64,000 nt of DNA from Thunnus maccoyii (lineage: Eukaryota; Chordata; Actinopteri; Scombriformes; Scombridae). This document shows, in pieces, positions 26,005-32,479 of the stretch; the first letter of the stretch is position 1; each line of letters opens with the position of its first letter. The position numbers were made by a program, and so were the translations under genes. Below the pieces are notes generated by a model. That model had not been told where the DNA came from and searched no databases. It saw only the letters and a list, made by a program, of their open reading frames with translations. Location: NCBI RefSeq assembly GCF_910596095.1, contig NC_056538.1, positions 18,648,501 through 18,712,500 of the forward strand, written 5' to 3'.

Positions 26005-27846
26005 ATTGCACAAGGTCAAACCTGCTGCCTACAGTGAAGTGACCACTGATATCTGTCAAGACAATCGCCATACTGTGTACGTGTATTTCCATTTCTGCAG
26101 ACATCGTACAGTTTCTGTACACAAGCATCTTCATTGTTGGTAGGTTGGTAGCCAAGGGTACAGGGGCACCGCCCATCACTGGCCTGCAAGAAAGGCAGCA
26201 GGGTTCAAACAATTGTCTTGTATAATTCAATATAGGGTTCATGGTTTGGTCAGTTTGTTACCTAATTCTATTAGGTAACAATGCCATTTTGTCATTCATT
26301 CATTCATTGACAGAGACAGACACGTTAAACCACACTTAATCACAGCTGAAGACTTTTCTGTTTGCCACTGCCTTTTATTAAACCAAATATCTTACACTGC
26401 ACTGTAACTTTTATTCTCCTGTTTTATCTGTTTTATTCTATTTTAGCTTCTTTATATTTCCAATTTAAAACATTTTAATTGTATTTAAATGTCTTTTTAT
26501 ATTGCCTTGTGTTGCTTTGCCTTGTCTTGATGCCTTTTATGCTCTATGTAAAGCACTTTGAATTGCCTTGTTGTTGAAAGGTGCTATACAAATAAATTTG
26601 CCTTGCCTTGCCTAAACATGTAAATATTACTAGCACACCATCTATTTATCTATCTATTAATTTGTTCATTCGCTCATTCATTCCTTCATCTCTTCTTCCC
26701 TCTTTCCTTTCTTCATTCATTCATTCACACAAACACTCAGACAAGAGTCAGGGTAAAAAATCTCATTCTCCTTATTGTGAGTTGATGAGTGAAGAGCTCA
26801 ACACTCATGCATGCTGCAACAGACAGGGAAACACAACCCCTCTGCAAAGGAACATGATCTGCAGCTCTTTCAGCTTGAAGCTACAGATTGTTCAGTCTAA
26901 GGTTTCTGAGAGAGAGTGAGGAAGCTTCTTTCATGACTATATTAGTGTGTGCACTGTATCCCAGGACTCAAAAGTTACACGCAAAAAAAAATCATAGATT
27001 GAAATTACAGTTTTTCTCACTTGAAATCTCTGTCCTACTCCTGGGCAGACACAGTTGTCCTGGCCAGACAGAGGCTGCTGAGCAACAGGGCCACATGGCA
27101 TAGGAGCAGACAGGCCTGGTCTAGGACAGAAGTGGTGAGGAGGACACTTCAGACAGCTGTCCATGGATACACCGCCAGCAGTTGGCCCATAGCTTCCCTT
27201 CGGACAGGGGATTGGAGAGAAGCTCCCCAGTGGGCAGTAGAAACCTGATAGAAACAATAATATGTTCTGACATACCTTTTTGTTTATATGTTTCTGAGTT
27301 AATGAGCTGTGATCCTGTGTTACATATGAAAAAATATAATAATTTAAGGAAAAACCAGAATACATTTTATAAAGTATGGGTATGTTGTATTTCATATTTT
27401 TCCAGTGTATTCATCTTTGTGTGTTTGTTTGCTTATTATTGTTAATTGAAACTTAGGTTTTGTGTGTTTTTGCACTGAATAAATGAATAAAGGATTAAAT
27501 ATTTATATATATCTCTATGTACTATACCCCTTTACTATTTCCACCACACTAATATCCAAGTTACTTCCTTGTAAAACTCAAAAAAGTCAGTAATATAAGA
27601 GACTAAATGTATCCACCATAAGCAGATAATGTAGTGCTGATGTTTCAGTATTGATCAAAGACCAGTTCACTGTTTGCAATATTCTAACAGAAATCATAGT
27701 GTGCATCAGGACAGCCTACCTGACTGGCAGGGTGGCCTCTCCTGGACATGTTGGCTGAAGTTGTTTCCATGAACCAGACTAAGAAGCACAGAAGCAAACA
27801 GCCACCACAGACACCAGAAATTCTTACACCTCCATGTCCTTAGCAT
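649..27846 (-). CDS. Uncharacterised type I membrane protein with Cys-rich ectodomain and P-x-T-G repeat tail
   Basis: I do not recognise this gene by name. Proposed coding exons, 5' to 3': 27846-27720, 27244-27021, 26183-26022, 25402-25223, 24858-24738, 24610-24518, 24381-24162, 24014-23852, 23293-23105, 23013-22839, 22109-21970, 20736-20560, 20471-20341, 20211-20054, 19248-19021, 18293-17955, 17866-17718, 17387-17129, 15623-15453, 15328-15171, 15017-14877, 14520-14379, 12162-12011, 11758-11633, 11380-11191, 10494-10420, 4592-4464, 4374-4254, 3865-3838, 1472-1376, 1248-1222, 677-649. All junctions are AG/GT and phases agree throughout, giving 4,821 nt or 1,606 residues. The product reads: signal peptide, GCC2/GCC3-like Cys repeats, a second Cys module, a cupredoxin-like segment, one transmembrane helix near 472-496, then a long cytoplasmic region of charged coiled coils and P-x-T-G repeats. 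Exons 1-26 are well supported. The last six are less certain because several are tiny and an alternative last exon exists at 9823-9983. Function is unknown. Confidence 0.75.
3034..3058. repeat. (TGAA)n tetranucleotide repeat
   Basis: Five GAAT/TGAA units in the 3' intronic region of the unknown gene. Confidence 0.9.
4736..4828 (+). repeat. Promoter-like repeat, left copy of an inverted pair
   Basis: This segment runs from GCCAATCAGGACGC through CCTACTGATTACGTAT and a TATA-like AGTACATAAGGCAG to CACTTCAGCA. The same order of blocks occurs on the minus strand at 9351-9440 with a few substitutions. The CCAAT-box and TATA-like spacing suggest a transposon promoter or terminal repeat. The family is not identified. 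Confidence 0.6.
5205..7980 (-). mobile_element. Decayed non-LTR retrotransposon (Jockey/CR1/L2/Rex1 group), with endonuclease and reverse transcriptase
   Basis: On the minus strand, pieces in all three frames encode a LINE polyprotein. About 7690-7980 gives the end of an AP-type endonuclease (YRPP-like and LLLIGDFNV motifs, then ITGLSDHNLTL). About 7059-7445 gives the linker with WFNENLWKL. About 6087-6961 gives reverse transcriptase (FGFRANHSTETA, GVPQGSVLGPLLFSLYINDL, and the catalytic MYADDTVLY). About 5456-6108 gives the C-terminal part. Frame changes near 6100, 5890 and 7000, plus a missing 5' end, show that it is dead. The 3' tail near 5205-5260 (TGTACATGGTCCC then AATAAATACAATACAATG) is typical of fish LINEs. 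It lies in intron 26 of the unknown gene, in the same orientation. Confidence 0.85.
8480..9180 (+). repeat. Possible solo LTR of an endogenous retrovirus-like element
   Basis: The right part contains an AATAAA in a GC-mixed context near 9084, followed by a T-rich stretch and a CA-ending run near 9178. Upstream is an AT-rich region. This order resembles U3-R-U5 of a vertebrate retroviral LTR. No gag, pol or env reading frame and no second LTR are visible beside it, so it would be a solo remnant. The left border is a guess. Confidence 0.25.
9244..9318. repeat. Imperfect 75-bp palindrome (hairpin module)
   Basis: The left arm AGGGCAAAGCCTGTG (9244-9258) pairs with CACAGGCAGAGCCCT (9304-9318) with two mismatches. 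The next inner blocks (ATAGAACGAAGGT against ACCCTAGTTCTAT) also pair. The loop carries a GATATTG core. Such hairpins are typical of terminal parts of DIRS-like or fold-back elements in fish; the family assignment is inference. Confidence 0.55.
9351..9440 (-). repeat. Promoter-like repeat, right copy of the inverted pair
   Basis: Read on the minus strand this gives GGCCAATCAGGACGC, CCTACTGATTACGTAT, CTCACA and AGTATATAAAGCAG, then CACTTCAGCA, matching the copy at 4736-4828. The version here has the better TATA box (TATATAAAG). The two copies face each other across about 4.5 kb that contains the LINE. Confidence 0.6.
9451..9480. repeat. Short palindrome with the GGTTAC-AATATC-GTAACC core
   Basis: GGTTAC and GTAACC form a perfect 6-bp stem around AATATC. 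The stem extends outward with CCTA and TTAGG. The core resembles the inverted GGTGACGATATTGTGACC in the hairpin at 9244-9318, so the two look like diverged copies of one palindromic module beside the promoter-like repeat. Confidence 0.5.
9823..9983 (-). other. Possible alternative terminal exon of the unknown gene
   Basis: This stretch has an acceptor (TTTCTGATAG) and is in phase with exon 26. It encodes 53 residues rich in S, T, Q and H ending GETKHK-stop. Using it would give a 1,516-residue protein instead of about 1,606. Phase agreement alone has a one-in-three chance of arising by accident, and the sequence lacks the helical W/E/L style of the neighbouring exons. I therefore treat it as an alternative or a false exon. 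Confidence 0.35.
12838..13340. repeat. Probable dispersed non-autonomous element
   Basis: The stretch lies in the 14378-12163 intron of the unknown gene. It starts near GCAGCAGTAGGTAATGCG and ends near GGAGGGAGCAACAGGACC. It contains broken reading frames (for example FRVAFQRWRE) of a kind I associate with repeats scattered through teleost genomes. It has no splice-compatible link with the host gene. The family is not determined. Confidence 0.35.
15171..20211 (-). other. Exons 14-20: degenerate P-x-T-G repeat region
   Basis: Exons at 20054-20211, 19021-19248, 17955-18293, 17718-17866, 15453-15623 and 15171-15328 encode a recurring motif of about 12-25 residues: (D/H)P-x-(T/S)-G-x2-h-P-h-x-G. 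Clear copies are CPDTGTVL, HPQTGRVIPITG, DPDTGIPVPI, HPQTGLVYPLGG, DPRTGNIVL, DPVTGG, EPLSGRMV and DPVTGVLAPVVG. The exon at 17129-17387 between them is coiled-coil-like (EEW, LQQAW, LLDWAVDVQ). The motif recalls the D-P-x-T-G turn of plakin repeats, but the periodicity and flanking residues differ, so homology is not claimed. Its position places it in the cytosol. Confidence 0.62.
19612..19680. repeat. AT-rich palindromic tract
   Basis: About 65 bp composed of repeated TAATAT/ATATTA words, able to fold back on itself in several registers. It sits in the intron between exons 14 and 15 of the unknown gene. Confidence 0.6.
22746..22817. repeat. (TG)n microsatellite, about 36 units
   Basis: An uninterrupted TG tract in the intron between exons 10 and 11 of the unknown gene, ending about 20 bp from the donor site of exon 10 (22839). 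Confidence 0.97.
22839..23293 (-). other. Exons 9-10: membrane-proximal region and transmembrane helix
   Basis: Exon 9 (23105-23293) has a basic segment (SRRRNLLLRPDW) followed by a hydrophobic run of about 22 residues beginning LVMGGLLFGAVVIL and ending in CVTLL. Exon 10 (22839-23013) continues with ILFREYGWPEKEP and a basic region with RKLHRNQQAR. This is the only transmembrane helix in the protein. With the N-terminal signal peptide it gives a type I topology, Cys-rich part outside and repeat part in the cytosol. The run of arginines just before the helix is on the side expected to be extracellular, which is not the usual positive-inside order; K/R residues also follow the helix. Confidence 0.7.
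23852..25402 (-). other. Exons 4-8: second Cys module and cupredoxin-like segment
   Basis: Exon 4 (25223-25402) encodes a compact Cys block with L-C-V-C, then A-C-G-G-L-C-R and L-Q-C about 60 residues in all. Exons 5-6 encode a less patterned stretch. Exons 7-8 (24162-24381, 23852-24014) encode C-L-H-L-G-D-V-I-L-F-T-V, H-Y-P-Y-D-like and F-D-W-G-V-F motifs, then F-x-F/V-A-F-N-Q-P-G-V-Y-V-F-T-L. Together with Y-V-R-V-M at the start of exon 9, this order resembles the strands of a cupredoxin-like beta-sandwich. The fold is inferred from pattern only, and I see no complete type 1 copper ligand set. Confidence 0.5.
25961..26001. repeat. (TG)n microsatellite beside an exon
   Basis: About 20 TG units that end 20 bp from the exon 3 donor (26022) of the unknown gene. 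In the transcribed (minus) strand this reads as CA repeats, a known binding context for hnRNP L-type splicing factors; an effect here is only possible. Confidence 0.95.
26022..27244 (-). other. Exons 2-3: GCC2/GCC3 (ephrin-receptor-like) cysteine repeats
   Basis: Exons 27021-27244 and 26022-26183 encode about residues 43-171. The reading shows C-x5-G/S-F-x-P-x-P-C-P-x-G-S/T-Y-G-P, then C-x2-C-P and a C-V-C-P-G linker. This is the spacing of GCC2/GCC3 or ephrin-receptor-like repeats that occur in extracellular parts of large receptors. The third exon adds C-P-C-T-L-G-Y-Q-P, an EGF/TNFR-like pattern. Both exons keep the frame exactly. A (TG)n tract begins 20 bp beyond the donor of exon 3. Confidence 0.7.
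26340..26622 (+). mobile_element. 3' end fragment of a fish LINE
   Basis: The region ends with AAGCACTTTGAATTGCC, GGTGCTATACAAATAAA and short TTGCC repeats. This is the standard 3' tail of several fish LINE families, where the short tandem at the end is the reverse-transcription start signal. No coding part is left. It lies antisense in intron 2 of the unknown gene. Confidence 0.6.
27720..27846 (-). other. First coding exon of the unknown gene: start codon and signal peptide
   Basis: The ATG at 27846-27844 opens a 42-codon exon. A basic start (MLRTWRCKNF) is followed by a hydrophobic stretch rich in W, L, V and A up to about residue 27 (LSLVHG), a plausible signal-peptidase site. The exon ends in phase 1 at a GTAGGC donor. 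The codons for CQSG and FYC are split across the intron, so the first Cys repeat begins at this junction. I chose this ATG because it is the only in-frame start before the signal sequence. I see no clear TATA box upstream. Confidence 0.72.
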
Positions 27847-30122
27847 TGTTAATACTTCCACTTGTTGAGGAAAACGACTGTTGAACCACTCAGGAAGGAA
27901 TTTTTAATTCTTCATCCTGGATCTGTAAATAGCTTCTTGGTTGCCTGTCTTGTTTTGGCCATAGCCAAGAAAATAGATATGAAGGTGCTGTAGCTAACTC
28001 ATTCCCTTGATAAACATCCCCTGTCTGCTGTAGTTCTGCACACCTGACCTGATCTGTCTGCTGGTAGATAGAGCTGCGAATGAGGTAAGTAGTGGGCCAG
28101 TTAGTCTGCAAAACTTTCAATAGCATGCTGAATGATTTATGGCCTGTGAGGTAAGGTGACAGCGACAGTGGAGGGGCCGGTTGCTGAACGCAGCAGAAAA
28201 AACAGAGAGTACGGCTACCTGATGCTGCCAGATCACATTACTGTATTTGTTCTTCTCACTACTACCATGAATCTGATTAATGATTTGGCTCCCAACGTAC
28301 ATCAACACAGCTTTGCTTTAGAGGAGTCTATGAGCAAGTACATGTTGAATTCACCTTCAGATTCTCATATCAGCTATATCTGGCTTTATGCAAGCCAGCT
28401 GCAACTTCCAGCTTCACTTGCAAATGAAAATCTTTGACGGACATGTATTGAATACTACTACTTTTGTTCCTTTGTGTTTACTTATTGCAATTGTAGAAAG
28501 TGACACTATAGTCAAGGTCTTTGTGGCCTACAGCTGACTGATCATTTGCATCAAGAAATGTCTCTTTTTTCTATAAATTGTTAAAATGTAAATGCAGTGC
28601 AACTCAAAGATCCTTTATGCATTTATTCATATGAGTGACTAAATAAAAAACCTGCATTTGGTACAAATATGTATATTTATTTGGCACAAAAAAAGCATTT
28701 CTTTTTCATGGAAACCTTTGACCTGCATACTGTTCACTGTGATTCTAATCTCTGCATGTCTGTGTACAATAACTGAGGTAAGATTGTTACCCTTTGCTCC
28801 ATATTTAAATGAAAAAGGAAACCCATTCCAGCTTTTTATTATGTAAAGTATATTAAGTGGTACAATTAAGTCTAGATATAAACATTGATATAAGTCATCA
28901 AGAGTTATTTAATTTTTTTTCTACATGTATAAATTCCTGCATATGTGCGCGTGCATTTATGTGCATATGTGTTTATGCACATGATATGTTAATAAATGTT
29001 AACTTTTTAACATTTAACTGTATTTGTGCAGAAGGCAGTCAAGAGTGATGTTTTTATGTACAGGAACTAATGCCTTCCTCATTCCACACTGTTATTGTAT
29101 TGAAATAACGTTGGACTTTGGATAACTGAAATAACCTACATATTTCATCACGGTAGCCATGGACTATGATCCTCCAATGACGACTAACTTACCTAACTGA
29201 ACAGGATTCAACTTTCACCTACATATCCATGTCACCAGTGGAGAAAAACTCTCCACATTGCATTCACAGCTGCAAAACAGGCTAATAAGATCATAGAGTG
29301 GAGATCATCGGAAATATGAAGCCACATTATCACCAGTAATGGAATGTGAAATGCAAAAGCACCTCATACAAATTGCCCTGTAAGTAGGCATCTGTCATTC
29401 CTTGTTTATGGCAAGGGGAAAAAAATCTAGAGCACAGAGCTTAGCATAATCAGTAGTGTTTACTTGTGTTGTTTTGGGCTGCTCTGTCCTGGTTTGCAGC
29501 ACAAACACTGATGTGTAAACGTTTGATTGTCAAGCATCCAAAACAAGCCATGATAATCAAGGCTTTAAAAGCTGGTCCAAAAGTGGATACACTGAATTCT
29601 TGCACAATTTAACAGATACAAAACATAAAAAACACTTGTGCAATGCTTACAGGCACTGTGGATCAAACAAGTGACCCCCCTGTAAATATTCATATAATTC
29701 AGCTTCCTGGCAAATTGGACCTTTGACGTAAAAAGCCATAAATCCAGCCAAATTTCTTATCAGATTCTGTATATACAAACTTGAACTTGTTGAACCCTTT
29801 TGGTGCGCTCCAGTAAACTTCTACCTCATTTTGACATTTTCATTTTAAAAAAATAAAGAAAGTTAAAGTTTTCATTTTGCAATAAAGACAGTGCAGTTAG
29901 CGTTGTCGAGTTGGCAGCAGCCTTGCCATATCATCATTATTACAGCCTTCTTGTTTTATCATACTACTTATCATAGTACTTTCCCCTTTGTGACTTCATC
30001 TTAAAGCGATGCATGCCCTATTAGCATGACATCATCTCCTTAAATCAATGCCGCATGCAATGGAAGTTTTATGAAGGTTCAACAGTGGACGCTGGTGCTA
30101 TTGGCATGTCCTCGCTCTGTAA

Positions 30123-30171
<49 letters not shown>

Positions 30172-30286
30172 TGTGTGTGTGTAGTTTTCTGTGTATGTGC
30201 ATGTTGTGTTCCATCATCACTGTGACCTTCCACGTGTTGACTGTTGACACAGGCAGAGTTTGGGCAGCCGCTCTGATAACAAGACC
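27847..30286. other. Intergenic region between divergent genes
   Basis: About 2.4 kb separate the start codon of the unknown gene (minus) from the apolipoprotein TATA box (plus). It is AT-rich and without a convincing exon. The only clear element is the TG tract at 30124-30182. The promoter of the unknown gene must lie near 27850-28200 but I find no TATA box there. Confidence 0.7.
30124..30182. repeat. (TG)n microsatellite upstream of the apolipoprotein promoter
   Basis: TG repeats with one interruption near 30169 (TTTG), ending about 105 bp before the TATA box at 30289. Long alternating TG can adopt Z-DNA, and its length varies between individuals. Confidence 0.95.
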
Positions 30287-30337
30287 TTTATAAGTCAGAT
30301 GAGCAGAGAAGTCGTTCTGCAGACCCCTGATCTTCAG
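30287..30337 (+). promoter_or_regulatory. TATA box and untranslated first exon of the apolipoprotein gene
   Basis: TTTATAAG at 30287-30294 is a good TATA box. A transcription start about 25-30 bp downstream would give a short untranslated exon ending at 30337 (CTTCAG then GTAAAG). The next exon opens at 30506 after CCCTCCACAG. A non-coding first exon is the usual arrangement in APOA1/A4/A5/C3/E genes. Confidence 0.65.
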
Positions 30338-30515
30338 GTAAAGGCCAGCCACTGTTTCCCATATTGATTGTCTTCTGTCTTAGATTTAGAAGGGAACGTC
30401 TATTGCAGAATATATGAAGATAATTTGTGGAAATGTTCAGTATACATGAATTTGTTCATTGTGATTTAAAATTCTTATGCGTTTTTCTCATCTGTCCCTC
30501 CACAGAAAGATAAAC

Positions 30516-31738
30516 ATGCATCTAAAAGTTGTGATCTTCACCCTCTCATTCTTGACAACTTTAGGTATACATTGCTCCTCAAATTCTATTTATCCTTATC
30601 CTTATTATCCTTATTTATCCTTTATTTTGCAGTGAAGTTTTTTTTTCATGTATGTTTTCTTGTTTTGCAGCTTACCCACTCCACCGTAACACCAGGGAGG
30701 CAACATGGGTGGATTCAAAGGCAAACCAGGCTCATGAAAAGACAGAACTCACAAAAGATGTGGAGTAAGTTCAAATCAAGTACATTAAACCACCTGAAAT
30801 AAATTTGCATCTGTACACTCAACTCAAAGTGAAATATCTGAATGTCAACACACTTCCTAAAGGAGTGCTTTTGTCTCTCTTTGCACAGTAAGCTCTACAA
30901 GATTCACATAGATGACAGTGGCCTTTACAACCAAGAAGATGATCTCAACAAAAACCCTGTGGCAGAAGAGATGCAGCACAAACTCAACATGGAGTCAGAG
31001 CGTCTGCGTGCCCGTCTGCGCCAAGAGCTGGCCGAGCTGCAAGAGAAGTTGTCCCCATCTCCAGCTCACCTCAGCTCTACCCTGGCCAGTATGAGGGAAC
31101 GCCTGGCTCCCCTCACCCAGCAGCTCCAGAGCTCTCTCAGTAGCAACACCCAAGATCTGTGTGGCCAGCTGAGCCTCTATCTGCAGGGCCTGGAGACAGC
31201 CGAGGCTCAGGCGGAGGCCAGTCCAGCTCACTACCAGGAAGCCTTCCACTGGATGGGCCAAACCCTGGAGCAGAGCAGCTCTAAGCTGGCTGACATTATC
31301 AGCGACTTCCAGACTAAAACCGTTGGAATGATCGAACATCTGAAAGAGATCAGTGCTAGTGAGGGAGAGGCAGCCAAGTCGGGGCTCTGGCAGGAAATGA
31401 GCTCCAGGTTGGTGCAGGAAGTGAGCTCAGTGAGGGTGGAGGCACAGAATAGGGTGGGGACTTTCAAAGCAGAGCTTGCCGCTTTGCTAGAAACTGCACA
31501 GCCTCTTAAGGCTGAAGTGGCAGCCAGTATGGAACGGTTCTGCCAAAATTCAGCTCTGCAGGGCCAAGTGTTTCAAGCGCGGATGGAGAGGCTGTTTGTT
31601 GGGCTGGAAGAGGAGGTCCGGGAAGCCCCGAGCCTGTTACCCTCTTCCTCCTCCACAGAGTCAATTGGCTTTTTGCAGGAGGACTTCTCAGTCAAATTCT
31701 CTGCTCTGATCCAGGACATTCTGCATTCAGTGCAGTGA
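30516..31738 (+). CDS. Exchangeable apolipoprotein (ApoA-I/A-IV/A-V/E family)
   Basis: Coding exons are 30516-30564, 30671-30764 and 30889-31738, phases 1 and 2 at the two introns, 330 codons plus stop. Residues 1-17 form a signal peptide (MHLKVVIFTLSFLTTLA) cut before YPLHRN. The last exon encodes long amphipathic helices of 11/22-residue style, often proline-led, for example LAPLTQQLQSSL and RLRARLRQELAEL, the lipid-binding repeats of this family. Two cysteines (DLCGQ, RFCQN) are present. Introns in the 5' UTR, at the signal peptide end and in the mature N terminus match the four-exon family plan. I cannot tell whether it is an A-I, A-IV, A-V or E orthologue. The mature N terminus is unlike those I know, so it is a divergent member. 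The product is probably a secreted plasma lipid carrier made in liver or gut. Confidence 0.85.
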
Positions 31739-32203
31739 CAGAGACAACTGTACATTTTAAAGAAATTATAAAAAGCTGCCATTACGGTCCCAATTGAAAT
31801 TATTCATTTGAAGTATTGTTGTCCATGAACTTGGTTTGCTGTTTGCGAGCAAAAGTAAGTAGCCTGTACATATTTATCAATGTATTGATTTGATTGAAGT
31901 GTTTGTTTCATTCTGTATGTGAATGAGTCAGTATATTAACTGTGTTGTGTAAAAAGATGCCTCTCGTTGAAAGTAAGAAGTTTAAGATTGTAAAAATCAC
32001 CTGTTGCCATTTTTTCATTATGTAATATTAATGGAGTGACACACAAAGCTGATTTTAAACTTTATTTTGAACATGTACAAGAGATAGCAGCAAGTCTGAC
32101 TAATATACTCCATATAATAATGTGTTTTAACTATTTAAAGCAATACAATCAAGATGCAAGATACCCAAAGCCACTCATAGACTGGTAGGAATGTCAATGG
32201 ATG

Positions 32204-32209
32204 AATAAA
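32204..32209 (+). terminator. Possible polyadenylation signal of the apolipoprotein gene
   Basis: AATAAA about 465 bp after the stop codon at 31738. An AT-rich stretch follows, and the convergent ZPLD1-like stop codon is only 270 bp further on, so the two 3' UTRs probably meet or overlap here. Confidence 0.45.
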
Positions 32210-32479
32210 AAAACATTAAAAAATACTAATTTGCTTACAAATTACAAAAAAACTTACAAAAATTTATTTTGCTTACAAAATTTGCTTTTTTTATTTATTT
32301 TTTTTTACATAGTTCAGGTTTTACTGTTCCTTCATAACCGATTAATGACACGGTTTTTAAAATCATGATATTATCAGATAGTTGTAAAATCGCAATGAAC
32401 ATACAGTTTATTTCAACACTTCAAAGTTGCACAGGAGGGTATGAGGTTACCAGGCGAAGACAGATTGCCAGTAAATCTG

